Positions 15,290 through 25,315 of a stretch of 64,000 nt of DNA are shown one piece after another. The stretch covers positions 500,789-564,788 of the forward strand of contig JAIKLF010000001.1 of the NCBI GenBank assembly GCA_019753405.1, in the 5' to 3' direction. The notes under the pieces are model-generated. The model ran no database searches, was not told the origin of the DNA, and saw nothing but the letters and a program-made list of their open reading frames with translations. Within the stretch, counting starts at the first letter, position 1; each line of letters starts with the position of its first letter. The translations under genes and the position numbers were made by a program. This DNA is from Murdochiella sp. Marseille-P8839. Its GTDB lineage: Bacteria > Bacillota > Clostridia > Tissierellales > Peptoniphilaceae.

Positions 15290-18085
15290 ATGTCGTCCTA
15301 TCGAATGTTAATTCAACGGGATAAACGAGATGTTCTGTTTGCGTACCGTAAATCGTCCGTGCCCAGACAAAACACGCTTTTTCTCCTCCTGATGAGTTTT
15401 CTTATTCCCATCCTGTTGCTGATGCCGGCTTTTATTTATTCCGGCATCTTCCCCTTTGGGGATCATACTACGCTTGCCGTAGATCTGCGCAATCAATATG
15501 TCGGCTTTTTTGAAGCCTTTCAACGTGTGACAGCGGATCCGGGAAGCTTACTCTATAATTTCACCAAAGGACCGGGCGGGCTGATGAGCGCAACAGACGC
15601 CTACTATTTGTTGAGTCCGTTAAACCTGCTCTTTTTTCTTTTCCCAGCGCAGCATCTCCCCCTGGCCGTGGAGCTTATTCAGCTCATCAAGATCGGTCTT
15701 TCCGGCCTCTTTTTTGCGCTCCTGCTCAACAAACGTGAACATGGCTATGATTGGCGCACGTTGCTTTTTTCCTCCAGCTATGCCCTAATGTCCTTTACCA
15801 TGGCCAATATGCTCAATGTCATGTGGTTGGATGTATTGTATTTGGCACCTCTGGTGGTGTTGTTTCTGGAGCGTATGATGGACGGGAAAAGCCCTCTTCC
15901 CTATGTTCTTACGCTTTCTCTCTCCATTATCATCAATTTCTACATGGCCTATATGCTTTGCCTCTTCCTGGTGCTCTATGCCATCTGGGCCATTGTTCGT
16001 CGCTCAGCTTCAATGCGCGGAACAGCAAAAGACAAGTTGACGCACAGCATCGGCCTTTTTTTCCGCTTTGCATTGTATTCCTTTATCGCCGGCACACTGA
16101 CTGCGTGGCTCATTTTTCCGAATATGTATTCACTCCTGCTCAGCAAAGGACCTTATCAGGAGAGCGTGGTTGCGGACAGCGCCTTTAACTATCCGCTTGC
16201 AGATCCGTTTTCACGGCTCATTCCTGTGGCATTTGACTATGATCAGGTCTCCAACGGCTATGCAAATATCTATGCCGGTATGGTTCCTGCCCTATTAGGT
16301 CTGTTTTACTTTTTCAACCCGCGAATCAGCGTCCGTGAACGACTGTGCTCGCTTGGCGTAATTGTATTTTTGTTGCTCTCTATGAACATTAAAAAACTCA
16401 ATGTGCTGTGGCATGGCCTGCAGTACCCGATATGGTATAACTACCGCTTTTCCTGGGTGTTCAGTTTCTTCACCCTTCTCATTGCCTTTCGCGGCTTTTT
16501 ACGCATGAAACGCATAACGGTTGTCCAAATCGGTGTCGTTGTCCTTTTTTATGCTGCGTTGGTGATCTATCTTGCTCTGCGAAAACATCAGGACAGCAAA
16601 CTCTTTCCCTTCGTTACTTACGCGCACCTGATCGGCACATTTATCGCTGTTGTCCTATTTCTTGTTTTATTGGTACAGTGGAGTAAAAACAGAAAAGGTA
16701 TGCCCATCTCGGCTTTTCTTCTTCTCCTTTTTGCTCTGCTTGATCTATCTGCCAATGCAGCAGTTTACACGGCATGTTTTTCGTATGAAACACGAACGGA
16801 GTTCACCTTCTTTCATCAACAGATGTGTGAAGCGTTGGAGCCGATTCGACCGAAAAATGGTGATTTTTATCGCATCGAAAAGACCTTTATGCATGACAGC
16901 AATGACGGTATGCGTTTTAACTACAGCGGATTGACACACTTCAACTCCACCTATGAATACAACACCATTGAATTGCTTTCCAGTCTTGGTTTTTCACGCG
17001 GAAGAGCCTCAACGGCAGGAGGCAATGCGACAAAACTGACGGATGCGCTTTTTGGTATCCGCTATTATCTGGAAGGAAAATATGACAAGAACAATGAGGA
17101 TCTCATCGAAGGAATGAGCGCATTAAAACCCAAGTCGCATCGACCGGATGTGCAGGATATGCCGCTCGTTTCTGATGGTTCGTATATTCGTGTCTATGAA
17201 AATCCCTGGTGTATGCCGTTGGGGATGTTGGCGGAAGACAGTCTTTCCACCTTTTCCGCCGGTCGCATGAATCCTTTGGATTTTCAGGATCATCTCGCAA
17301 ACATGATTGATGGAAAACCGGGAAGCGAAATCAACTACTTCGAGCATTTTGCCTTGGATGCACCGAAACTTCAAAATCTCATGCAAGAAGACGGAGAAGG
17401 CGCCCTGAAAGTCTACCGTCGTGTCTCTGAGGATAAGGACACAACGGCACGTTTGAATTACCAAGTGCACACTACAGGAAAGCGCTCCGCCTACGTCACG
17501 ATCTCCGAGACATTTAACACCTATAATTCGAATATTTATCTGGATGACCACCCCCTTAGTAACAAGCGTTCCGGTAATGTCACTACCTCGCAGGTTCTCA
17601 ATGTCTCCGGAGCGAATGAGGGCGAAAAAACGCAAAAACTTTCGATTCAAATGCACCGTGATAAAGACAGCTTTACCCTTAACAACATCGCGCTTTTCAC
17701 TTTAGATGAAGATGCGCTTCTACAGGCGGTCGATTTTCAACGGGAAAACGGATTGAAGCTGACACAGTTCTCTTCTACCTTCTTTTCCGGAACGTTTAAC
17801 GCCATGGAGGAAACGCCTTATCTCTTGCTATCTCTTCCCTACGATGAAGGATGGAGGGCAAAACTGGACGGTAAAGATGTCTCTACGATTTCTGTCCTGG
17901 ACTCCCTTACGGCCATTCCTGTAACGCCCGGCGAGCACACCCTGGAGATGACATTCCGCACAACCTTGCTGATGCCGGGCATCAGTCTGACGATCGCCGG
18001 CTTTATTTTGCTCATTATCCTTTTACAAGGCGAGAAAAAAGTGAAAAAGCGAGCGCATCCGCTTCTTTCCGAAAAGGAACAATGA
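15290..18085 (+). CDS. yfhO: YfhO-family membrane protein
   Basis: A 931-residue polytopic membrane protein of the YfhO family, a GT-C-like glycosyltransferase group. In Bacillus, YfhO-type proteins are linked to glycosyl modification of lipoteichoic acid. About a dozen hydrophobic segments fill residues 25-510. The first extracytoplasmic loop carries the aspartate-containing stretch TTLAVDLRNQYVGFF, as expected for the family. The large C-terminal part (about 520-890) is soluble and extracytoplasmic, and a final membrane helix near 895-920 precedes a basic tail. The ATG at 15290 is chosen because it follows GGAGG; a TTG at 15275 would overlap glnS. Its stop overlaps the next gene's start. 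The exact substrate is unknown. Confidence 0.9.
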   Translation: MSSYRMLIQRDKRDVLFAYRKSSVPRQNTLFLLLMSFLIPILLLMPAFIYSGIFPFGDHTTLAVDLRNQYVGFFEAFQRVTADPGSLLYNFTKGPGGLMSATDAYYLLSPLNLLFFLFPAQHLPLAVELIQLIKIGLSGLFFALLLNKREHGYDWRTLLFSSSYALMSFTMANMLNVMWLDVLYLAPLVVLFLERMMDGKSPLPYVLTLSLSIIINFYMAYMLCLFLVLYAIWAIVRRSASMRGTAKDKLTHSIGLFFRFALYSFIAGTLTAWLIFPNMYSLLLSKGPYQESVVADSAFNYPLADPFSRLIPVAFDYDQVSNGYANIYAGMVPALLGLFYFFNPRISVRERLCSLGVIVFLLLSMNIKKLNVLWHGLQYPIWYNYRFSWVFSFFTLLIAFRGFLRMKRITVVQIGVVVLFYAALVIYLALRKHQDSKLFPFVTYAHLIGTFIAVVLFLVLLVQWSKNRKGMPISAFLLLLFALLDLSANAAVYTACFSYETRTEFTFFHQQMCEALEPIRPKNGDFYRIEKTFMHDSNDGMRFNYSGLTHFNSTYEYNTIELLSSLGFSRGRASTAGGNATKLTDALFGIRYYLEGKYDKNNEDLIEGMSALKPKSHRPDVQDMPLVSDGSYIRVYENPWCMPLGMLAEDSLSTFSAGRMNPLDFQDHLANMIDGKPGSEINYFEHFALDAPKLQNLMQEDGEGALKVYRRVSEDKDTTARLNYQVHTTGKRSAYVTISETFNTYNSNIYLDDHPLSNKRSGNVTTSQVLNVSGANEGEKTQKLSIQMHRDKDSFTLNNIALFTLDEDALLQAVDFQRENGLKLTQFSSTFFSGTFNAMEETPYLLLSLPYDEGWRAKLDGKDVSTISVLDSLTAIPVTPGEHTLEMTFRTTLLMPGISLTIAGFILLIILLQGEKKVKKRAHPLLSEKEQ

Positions 18086-18474
18086 TGACGTACTCCGCTC
18101 TTCGCTTACTGAATCTGGTCACAAGATGCGCAGGTGGAGCACTGTTCGTGCTTGCCTGCGTACCCATTCCGGGTTTACACCCCTGGATACCTTTGTTCTT
18201 CTCTCTCTTTCTTCTTGGTGTATCTGCACGTCTGGATTATCGCTATTGGCGTTGTCCGCATTGCCATCGTCATTTGGGAAAACGCATGTTTCCTTTCCCT
18301 TCGACCTGTCCGCACTGTCATAAGTCACTGCATAAAACAGATCGTTCCTTAACCAAAATAGATTTTGTTGCCTATCGTAAAAAAAGCATGAATGTTAATA
18401 AATCCGTTTCGAAAAGCGAAAGCGAGTCGACAAAAACCGAATCCGAGAAAAAGTCAGAATCTCTTAGTGAATGA
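18082..18474 (+). CDS. Small membrane protein with zinc ribbon and serine/lysine/glutamate-rich tail
   Basis: A 130-residue protein that I cannot assign to a named family. About residues 17-48 hold two hydrophobic segments. A treble-clef-like zinc ribbon follows, with C58-x2-C61 and C76-x2-C79 (RCPHCHRHLG, TCPHCHK). From about 105 the sequence is low-complexity and made almost only of Ser, Lys, Glu and Thr. It overlaps the yfhO stop by 4 bp (ATGATGA), so the two are translationally coupled and may act together at the membrane. Its end overlaps the end of the convergent AEC gene by 11 bp. Confidence 0.75.
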   Translation: MMTYSALRLLNLVTRCAGGALFVLACVPIPGLHPWIPLFFSLFLLGVSARLDYRYWRCPHCHRHLGKRMFPFPSTCPHCHKSLHKTDRSLTKIDFVAYRKKSMNVNKSVSKSESESTKTESEKKSESLSE

Positions 18475-19378
18475 ACTGTTGTGCTACGGACAGAATCAGC
18501 GGAATAGTAAAAGCGCAACCTATACTGGTTACCACAATGATTTGCGAGGCATAATAGGTATCATAGCCATAAAGCTTCGCCTGCAGCGCGAGATTGATCG
18601 CGGAAGGGCAGCTCCATGCCAATATGGTTACCATGCGTAATTCCCAGGAGCCGAAGGGAAACAGAATAAAAAGCAACAAAGGCACCAACGGAAATAGCAA
18701 CAAACGAACAGAAGATACCAACCAAACGCGTTTATTCTTCAACAAACCGGAGAGTGGCTTTTGCGCAATAAAAGCGCCCAAAACGATCATCGCTAACGTG
18801 GAATTAATGCTCACCAGCGCATTGATCGGCTTCAGGATAAATTCCGGAAGAGAAATCTGTAAAAGGTAGACCAGCCAACCGAAGAAAAAAGATAGGAATA
18901 TCGGTTGCTTATAAATCTTTTTTATCGCCTGCCCAAGAGGTTCAACATTTTTATCCAATAATCGTGTGCCGTAAAGAATAATAAATAAATTCGATACGAC
19001 TGCCGAAGGAGCAATATAAAAAACGGAACGAGGTCCAAAAAAAGCTGTTGCAATCGCCACACCGACAAAGGCTTTGTTATTGAAAATGACGGCAAAGCGA
19101 TCGAGCGGATGATCTACCCCAAATATAAGACGAGACAAGAAAATATAGCTCACCTGCACGACGGCGGTAAAGAGCATAATACCAGCGAGAGCCAGCGCTT
19201 CATTCGTATCAAAGGGGCGTAAAAAAGAATGAAACAACAGAAGAGGAATAAAATAGGAAATGAGGATATGACTCAGTTCATTCGTTGTCGACGAGGACAA
19301 CGCTCCACGACGGGCAAGCATGAAGCCGAATCCGGCTAAGAAGGCGAACACTAGAAATTGTTGAAAAAAAGCACCCAT
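18464..19378 (-). CDS. AEC-family (auxin efflux carrier-like) transporter
   Basis: A 304-residue membrane protein with about ten hydrophobic segments in two inverted halves, typical of the AEC family. Bacterial members transport malate, malonate or other organic acids. Conserved small and polar stretches include FNNKAFVGVAIATAFFG and NSTLAMIVLGAFIAQKPL. The start at 19378 (MGAFFQQF) is preferred because GGAAGGAAAAG precedes it; a start at 19414 would add 12 charged residues. It is transcribed toward the yfhO group and overlaps its last gene by 11 bp at the 3' ends. The substrate is unknown. Confidence 0.88.
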   Translation of the reverse strand: MGAFFQQFLVFAFLAGFGFMLARRGALSSSTTNELSHILISYFIPLLLFHSFLRPFDTNEALALAGIMLFTAVVQVSYIFLSRLIFGVDHPLDRFAVIFNNKAFVGVAIATAFFGPRSVFYIAPSAVVSNLFIILYGTRLLDKNVEPLGQAIKKIYKQPIFLSFFFGWLVYLLQISLPEFILKPINALVSINSTLAMIVLGAFIAQKPLSGLLKNKRVWLVSSVRLLLFPLVPLLLFILFPFGSWELRMVTILAWSCPSAINLALQAKLYGYDTYYASQIIVVTSIGCAFTIPLILSVAQQFIH

Positions 19379-19462
19379 TTCTTTTCCTTCCGCTCTTTCA
19401 TCCGGAACATGCATGCGCCGGTATTTAACACACGTACTTTGTCCATTTTAACAACTTTTAGG

Positions 19463-19504
19463 CAAAAAGCAAAACCCCATTAAGACCATGTCCTGATGGG
19501 GTTT
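19463..19504 (-). terminator. Terminator of the ftsK-pgsA-recA-rny group
   Basis: A 9-bp stem (AAACCCCAT/ATGGGGTTT) with a 15-nt loop, followed on the minus strand by a T-rich tail (TTTTGCTTTTT). It lies about 20 bp after the rny stop codon. Confidence 0.85.
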
Positions 19505-19526
19505 CGCTTTTCGTTCTCATTCTCGG

Positions 19527-21071
19527 TTATTTTGCTACATCACTCGCGCGCGTTTCACGTACGATATTGATTTTGATTTGTCCCGGATATTCGAGTTCAC
19601 TCTCAATTTTTTTGGCAATGTCATGTGCGAGCACCACCATCTTATCTTCCGAAACTTCTTCCGGTTTAACCGCAATACGAACCTCGCGGCCTGCTTGAAT
19701 CGCATAGCACTGCTCAATTCCCGGGAAGGACTTGGCAATTGCTTCGAGATCCTCCAGGCGTTTGATGTAGTTTTCGGTCGATTCCCGTCTGGCGCCCGGT
19801 CGTGCAGCAGACAGCGCATCTGCGGCTTTGACAATAAACGCTTCCAAAGTTGTTGGCTCCACATCATTATGATGCGCCTCAATACAGTGAATGACTTCTT
19901 TGCTCTCGTTGTATTTCTTAGCCAGACGAACGCCGAGTTCAACATGCGGCAATTCAATCTCATGATCAATCGCCTTACCCAGGTCATGCAATAATGCACC
20001 GCGCTTGGCAATCTTCACATTGGCGCCCAGCTCTAAGGCCAGCATACCGGCGAGTTGTGCTACTTCAATGGTGTGTCCGAGAGCATTCTGTCCGTAAGAC
20101 GTACGATATTTCAGCTTGCCCAGTGTTCGAATGATTTCGGGATGAATATTTCGAATCCCCACCTCATCTACGGCAAGCTCACCGGCCTCACGAATCGTGT
20201 GCTCTACTTCCTGCTCCGCTTTTTGGTACAGTTCTTCAATGCGTGTCGGATGAATACGTCCATCAACAATGAGCTTTTCGAGCGCAACACGCGCTTTTTC
20301 TCTACGAACCGGATCGAAGCAGGAGAGAACAACGGCCTGCGGCGTATCATCGATGATCAGATCCACGCCCGTCAGCTGTTCAAAGGCACGAATATTTCGC
20401 CCTTCGCGGCCGATAATGCGTCCTTTCATCTCGTCATTCGGCAAAGAGACGACCGTCACGGTGCTCTCTGCAACGAAGTCGGATGCATAGCGTTGAACCG
20501 TACGCGTAATGATTTCCCTCGCGCGGCTTTCCGCTTCATCCCTGGTTTTAGCCTCTTCTTCGCGAAGAATCTGTGCACGTTCATGCACGACGTCTTCACG
20601 CGCTTTAGCCAATACCATTTCTCGCGCCTGTTCCGGTTTAAGATCCGCGATACGCTCCAATTCCTTTTGACGCTGTGTCATCAGTTGATCGGCACGCTGT
20701 TCTTTGCTTTTTACACGATCCTGATCCTTGGCAATCTTTTTTTCCTGGTTTTCCAGCTGCAAAGATTTTTCATCCAACAGGTCTTCACGTTTATTTAAAC
20801 GACGTTCTGTATCCTGTAATTCATTTTGACGACGTGCATATTGCGCTTCCTGCTCGTCGCGCAAACGATGAATTTCGTCCTTTGCTTCAAGTAGAGCTTC
20901 TTTTTTGGCTGTTTCGGCATCGCGGTTGGCATCATCCAAAATTTTATCCGCCAGTGTTTTGGCAGAACCGATCTTTTCTCGATTTTGCTTCGCGCGATAC
21001 GCATTACCGACGAAGAAGAAAATCAGTCCGCCGATAAGAAACGCAATAATTGGAAATAATGTGTTATCCAT
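19527..21071 (-). CDS. rny: Ribonuclease Y
   Basis: A 514-residue membrane-anchored endoribonuclease that starts bulk mRNA decay in Bacillota. It has one N-terminal membrane helix (about 6-22), a long charged coiled coil (about 30-190), a KH domain containing MKGRIIGREGRNIRAFE (about 215-275) and an HD domain with the metal motif LLHDLGKAIDHE (about 355-370) and IEAHHNDVEP. Length matches the family. It follows recA by 40 bp, the usual recA-rny order. PNPase and RNase Y, two decay partners, are both encoded in this part of the window. Confidence 0.98.
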   Translation of the reverse strand: MDNTLFPIIAFLIGGLIFFFVGNAYRAKQNREKIGSAKTLADKILDDANRDAETAKKEALLEAKDEIHRLRDEQEAQYARRQNELQDTERRLNKREDLLDEKSLQLENQEKKIAKDQDRVKSKEQRADQLMTQRQKELERIADLKPEQAREMVLAKAREDVVHERAQILREEEAKTRDEAESRAREIITRTVQRYASDFVAESTVTVVSLPNDEMKGRIIGREGRNIRAFEQLTGVDLIIDDTPQAVVLSCFDPVRREKARVALEKLIVDGRIHPTRIEELYQKAEQEVEHTIREAGELAVDEVGIRNIHPEIIRTLGKLKYRTSYGQNALGHTIEVAQLAGMLALELGANVKIAKRGALLHDLGKAIDHEIELPHVELGVRLAKKYNESKEVIHCIEAHHNDVEPTTLEAFIVKAADALSAARPGARRESTENYIKRLEDLEAIAKSFPGIEQCYAIQAGREVRIAVKPEEVSEDKMVVLAHDIAKKIESELEYPGQIKINIVRETRASDVAK

Positions 21072-21111
21072 GGTACCTCCTTTCCTTAAAATTTTCCTTA
21101 CTCATTCTTAA

Positions 21112-22218
21112 TCAGTCCAACGTGAATGTTTCACTTCCCATTTGAGGAGCGTTTTTACCGGCATTGCTCTGTGTGTCGCTCGCATTGCCTTCGCTTTCCT
21201 CTTCCCGTTGAGCTTTTTCCCGGAGGGTGTCCCGTAGTTCTTTCTCCAGTTTTTTGTGCAGGTCAAGATTTTCCGCAATAAAGTTCTTCGCGTTTTCTCT
21301 TCCCTGCCCGAGGCGTTCCCCATCATAGCTATACCATGCGCCGGCGCGTTCCACGATACCCAAATCCAAAGCGGTATCAAGGAGCGTTCCGATCTTGGAA
21401 ATGCCTGTACCGTACATAATATCAAACTCCACTCTTTTGAATGGAGGAGCGACCTTGTTTTTAACCACTTTTACACGTGTGCGGTTGCCGATGACGTCTT
21501 CGCCATCTTTAATCTGTTCTCCTCGGCGTATATCCAGGCGAATGGTGGAATAAAACTTTAATGCTACACCGCCGGTCGTCACTTCGGGATTACCGTACAT
21601 GACGCCAATTTTCTGGCGAATCTGGTTTAAGAAGACCACCGTGGTATTCGACTTTGCAACAACCGGTGTCAGTTTTCGCAGAGCTTGACTCATCAGGCGC
21701 GCAAGTAGACCGACATGCGTATCCCCCATCTCTCCTTCAATCTCTGCACGTGGCACCAGAGCCGCAACGGAGTCCAACACCACGATATCGACAGCATTTG
21801 AACGCACCAAACTCTCCAGGATTTCCAATGCGGACTCCCCGTCATCCGGTTGAGAGAGAACCAGGTTATCCGTATCGACACCCAAACGCCGAGCGTAGCC
21901 GACGTCCAGAGCATGTTCCGCGTCAATGAATGCTGCGATACCGCCCAGCTTTTGTGCTTCGGCAATGGTCTCCAGCGCAAGTGTCGTTTTTCCGGAACTT
22001 TCCGGACCGTAGATCTCCACGACGCGTCCACGCGGTAATCCGCCAACGCCCAGCGCTAAGTCCAGATTGATTGCCCCCGTCGGAATAGCATCAATTTCCT
22101 GCACCGGCTGTTCACCCAATTTCATAATGGCGCCTTTACCAAATTGCTTTTCAATCTTGTTGAACGCCATTTTCAGGGCTTTTTCTTTGTCTTCCTGTTT
22201 CATATTTGCAATGGCCAT
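21112..22218 (-). CDS. recA: Recombinase RecA
   Basis: A 368-residue RecA that forms filaments on single-stranded DNA, drives strand exchange and triggers LexA cleavage. Walker A is GPESSGKT at 71-78. The Walker B-like [14 protein letters not shown], the L1/L2 DNA loops and the [17 protein letters not shown] signature are all present. The C-terminal tail after about 325 is low-complexity and acidic, ending GSETFTLD. It lies between pgsA and rny. cinA, often found between pgsA and recA, is not here. No clear LexA box is visible in the 15-bp gap to pgsA, so recA is probably read from upstream promoters. Confidence 0.98.
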   Translation of the reverse strand: MAIANMKQEDKEKALKMAFNKIEKQFGKGAIMKLGEQPVQEIDAIPTGAINLDLALGVGGLPRGRVVEIYGPESSGKTTLALETIAEAQKLGGIAAFIDAEHALDVGYARRLGVDTDNLVLSQPDDGESALEILESLVRSNAVDIVVLDSVAALVPRAEIEGEMGDTHVGLLARLMSQALRKLTPVVAKSNTTVVFLNQIRQKIGVMYGNPEVTTGGVALKFYSTIRLDIRRGEQIKDGEDVIGNRTRVKVVKNKVAPPFKRVEFDIMYGTGISKIGTLLDTALDLGIVERAGAWYSYDGERLGQGRENAKNFIAENLDLHKKLEKELRDTLREKAQREEESEGNASDTQSNAGKNAPQMGSETFTLD

Positions 22219-22233
22219 AATGTCTCCTCTATG

Positions 22234-22779
22234 TTAGATGTTGTTAAGATCCAATACTTTGTGATTTTTTAACAGATAGTCTACGCCGGAAATAACGGTA
22301 AACGCCAATGCAAGCCATACGAATAGATCCGGCAGAAACGTTTGATGAACTATTGAAAGGTAACTCTGTTCCATCAGTAGAACAATGATGGCAATCATCT
22401 GAAAGGTCGTCTTATATTTTCCCCACTTGGATGCAGCGATGGTCACGCCGTTGGAGGCCGCCACCGTACGAAAACCGGTAATCATGAGTTCTCGAGCGAC
22501 GATAATGACTACAATCCAAGAAGCGATCCGCCCTTTCCCGACCAAAAGAATAAAGGCGGTGATGGTCAGCACTTTATCCGCTAAAGGATCCATAAATTTA
22601 CCGAATGTCGTCACCAGATGATCCCGTCGAGCGATATAACCGTCCCAAAAATCGGTTATGGATGCCGCCATAAACAAAATACCGGGAATCGGGCTCGTCG
22701 GATCCAGCAACAAATACGATGCCACAAAAAATGGAATTAAACCAACTCGAAGCATGGTTAACTTATTGGGCAGATTCAT
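22234..22779 (-). CDS. pgsA: CDP-diacylglycerol-glycerol-3-phosphate 3-phosphatidyltransferase
   Basis: A 181-residue membrane enzyme that makes phosphatidylglycerophosphate, the precursor of phosphatidylglycerol. The CDP-alcohol phosphotransferase motif D-x2-DG-x2-AR is present as TDFWDGYIARRDHLVTTFG, followed by the metal-binding D-x3-D in KFMDPLADKVL. About five hydrophobic segments follow. The start at 22779 (MNLPNKLTMLR) is chosen because AGGAGG lies six bases upstream. That site falls inside the end of ftsK, which pgsA overlaps by 17 bp. In-frame ATGs further upstream would add unconserved residues and deeper overlap. CdsA, also encoded in this window, makes its substrate. Confidence 0.95.
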   Translation of the reverse strand: MNLPNKLTMLRVGLIPFFVASYLLLDPTSPIPGILFMAASITDFWDGYIARRDHLVTTFGKFMDPLADKVLTITAFILLVGKGRIASWIVVIIVARELMITGFRTVAASNGVTIAASKWGKYKTTFQMIAIIVLLMEQSYLSIVHQTFLPDLFVWLALAFTVISGVDYLLKNHKVLDLNNI

Positions 22780-25165
22780 CGTCATCCTCCTCGTCATGAA
22801 TATAGACTTCACGCGGTTTCGAGCCGTCCTGCGGCGAAATCGCTCCCATTGCCTCCAGATCATCAATAATACGCCCGGCGCGCGCATAGCCTATACGGAA
22901 GCGCCGCTGTAAGCCACTGATGGACGTTGTTTCCTCATGGCTGATAAATTCCAGCACTTCCTCCATCAAAGCATCTTTTGGAGATTCTTCATCCTCCTGC
23001 ACCACATCGGCAGTCTTTTCCAACGAAGCAATTAACGCCTTGTCATAGCAAACTTCATGCTGATCCGTCAGAAAATGCGTAACTTGTGAGACCTCCGCAT
23101 CCGATACAAAGGCTCCCTGCACACGCTTCGGCTTTGGAAAATGAGCGGGATAATAGAGCATGTCGCCCTTTCCTAATAGTTTTTCCGCCCCGCTCTGATC
23201 CAGAATGGTACGGGAATCAACCGAAGAGGAAACCGCAAAGGAGATGCGCGAAGGAATATTGGCCTTTATCGTTCCGGTAATCACGTCTACAGACGGACGC
23301 TGCGTGGCGATGATCAGATGAATACCGCAAGCACGCGCCATCTGCGCCAGGCGTGTAATATGTGCCTCAACATCTTTGGATGCCACCATCATGAGATCGG
23401 ATAATTCGTCGATAATAAGCACAATGTAGGGCAAATTCTCCATGGAATCATCCACCTTCTGCTGCTCGCGGTAACCACCGATGTCGCGAACGGAAAATTG
23501 CGAGAAGAGCTTAAAGCGTCGTTCCATTTCTTTGACCAGTGTGTATAATGCTTTGGCCGCTTTTTTCGGATCCGTAACCACCGGAATCATCAAATGCGGA
23601 ATTTCATTGTAGACCGAAAGCTCCACCACTTTTGGATCAATGAGGATTAGACGCACTTCAGATGGCGAATACTTATACAAAATGCTCATGATGATGGTGT
23701 TGATGCATACCGATTTACCCGATCCGGTGGCACCGGCAATGAGCAAATGCGGCATCTTGGTGATTTTGGCAATCACCGGATGGCCATCAATGCTCTTCCC
23801 AAGGGCAATGGGTATTCCGTCTTTTTCCTGCAGAAAAGCATCACTTTGAAACAGATCGCGAAGGGATACCGTATCGGAAACGCGATTAGGAACCTCTATC
23901 CCGACATAGGGTTTTCCGGGAATGGGGGCTTCAATTCGAATATCCTGGGCAGCCAGAGCAAGAGCCAGATCATCGGCAAGATTCGTGATGCGACTGACCT
24001 TAATTCCTGCCTGTGGCTGGAGTTCAAACTGCGTTACCGTCGGCCCACGTTGGATGGAAACCACACGTGCTTCAATACCGAAGGAACCCAACGTCGATTC
24101 TATTTTCTGTGCACGCTGATTCAGATCCGTTTCACGGGCTGTGCCATTCTTTTTACCCGATTTCAGTAATTCAATAGGTGGCGTAATATACGTGTGCTCC
24201 CCATCTTCTTCCATGGAGAGTCCAAAATTTTCCATGCTGAACTGCTCCTGTGCTGGCGGCGCAGGGGGCTTTACATGAGGAACGACCGACAGGTTCTCCT
24301 TTCCCGTTTGTTGTTCCTGTGGTGATGAAGGAGAAAAAGAAACCGTATCATCCTCGGAAGAAATTCTATTGTCACGCGAGGATGAAAAAGGCAAAACTTC
24401 TGTCGGCTCTTCGTCATTATAGGGTTTTGGTACATATGGTCTGGAAAAGTTCTCATCCGAAACAGGATCCAACGGTTCTTCTTTTTTCATGTCATAAGAC
24501 GCATTTTGTTCGTATGCCTGCTCTTCCTTCTGCTGTTGTTCACGAGCCGCTCGCTTCTCTTGGCGACGATTTTCCGCTTTTTCCTGCAGCGCTTTTCCGG
24601 CAACTTTAGTTTTATTCCAGCCGGAATGAATCCATTCACTGAGAATCGTGAAAAACTCCACCATCTTGACGTCAAATAGATGCAAGATAAAGAAGAACAG
24701 GACAAAAACAAATAGCAGCCAAATGCCGATTTCGCCGATAATACGCCGAAACAGTAAGCTGAGCATTCCTCCTACAATTCCTGCTCCGCGAAGGTTTTCG
24801 CCACGCTCCGCCGAAAGGGAGACGGTTGTTTCAACCGTTGCCGGAGGAAGATCTCGAACCGCGATGATCATCGCGATACAGAGCAACAATGCGGAAAGAA
24901 ATAACAGTGTTTTAAGCAATTTTCCGTGCAAATTTCCCGATACAGCGGCAAGGAGAAACAGAAAAATCAATGGTGGAACCGTATACGTCATGACCCCGAA
25001 AAGTTTAAAGAAGCCGCCACCAAGGACTTTTCCCATCCAGCCCGTTTGCGCACGAAAATAAATCGTCGTCGCACAAACAATGAGAGCAATGAAGCACGCA
25101 ACGAGAATATATTGTTTTTTTTGGTCTTTTGTTACCGTTCTTCTCCGTCTTGTTGTCTTCGCCAT
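22763..25165 (-). CDS. ftsK: DNA translocase FtsK/SpoIIIE
   Basis: An 800-residue DNA translocase that pumps chromosomal DNA through the closing septum. The N-terminus has about four membrane segments (about 20-180). A charged, low-complexity linker (about 185-330) precedes the FtsK motor domain, with Walker A GATGSGKSVCIN near 477 and Walker B-like LPYIVLIIDELSDLMM. The C-terminal gamma winged helix (about 725-785), with TTSISGLQRRFRIGYARAG, reads orienting DNA sequences. The start has a GAGGAGG site. A TATACT -10 lies 22 bp upstream (25187-25192) without a good -35. pgsA begins inside its 3' end. Confidence 0.97.
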   Translation of the reverse strand: MAKTTRRRRTVTKDQKKQYILVACFIALIVCATTIYFRAQTGWMGKVLGGGFFKLFGVMTYTVPPLIFLFLLAAVSGNLHGKLLKTLLFLSALLLCIAMIIAVRDLPPATVETTVSLSAERGENLRGAGIVGGMLSLLFRRIIGEIGIWLLFVFVLFFFILHLFDVKMVEFFTILSEWIHSGWNKTKVAGKALQEKAENRRQEKRAAREQQQKEEQAYEQNASYDMKKEEPLDPVSDENFSRPYVPKPYNDEEPTEVLPFSSSRDNRISSEDDTVSFSPSSPQEQQTGKENLSVVPHVKPPAPPAQEQFSMENFGLSMEEDGEHTYITPPIELLKSGKKNGTARETDLNQRAQKIESTLGSFGIEARVVSIQRGPTVTQFELQPQAGIKVSRITNLADDLALALAAQDIRIEAPIPGKPYVGIEVPNRVSDTVSLRDLFQSDAFLQEKDGIPIALGKSIDGHPVIAKITKMPHLLIAGATGSGKSVCINTIIMSILYKYSPSEVRLILIDPKVVELSVYNEIPHLMIPVVTDPKKAAKALYTLVKEMERRFKLFSQFSVRDIGGYREQQKVDDSMENLPYIVLIIDELSDLMMVASKDVEAHITRLAQMARACGIHLIIATQRPSVDVITGTIKANIPSRISFAVSSSVDSRTILDQSGAEKLLGKGDMLYYPAHFPKPKRVQGAFVSDAEVSQVTHFLTDQHEVCYDKALIASLEKTADVVQEDEESPKDALMEEVLEFISHEETTSISGLQRRFRIGYARAGRIIDDLEAMGAISPQDGSKPREVYIHDEEDDDESAQ

Positions 25166-25208
25166 GCTGCCTCCTCACCATCAATCAGTATACCATATCG
25201 ACAGGTAC

Positions 25209-25257
25209 AAAAAGCGACGCCGACGACAGATTGTGTTCCAACCTGCGTCGGCGCCGT
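25209..25257 (-). terminator. Terminator of pnp
   Basis: An 8-bp GC-rich stem (CGCCGACG/CGTCGGCG), extended by three more pairs beyond one mismatch, with a 20-nt loop and five U residues on the minus strand. It lies between the pnp stop and the ftsK start. Confidence 0.75.
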
Positions 25258-25315
25258 CTCTATTTTTGCTTTTGCGCCTATCGTTTACTTTTCGTTGCGC
25301 ATCAACGCAATCTCA

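Noticed and set aside
20055-20798. 247-residue plus-strand open frame
   Set aside because: It is antisense to the KH and coiled-coil part of rny; no ribosome binding site or domain.
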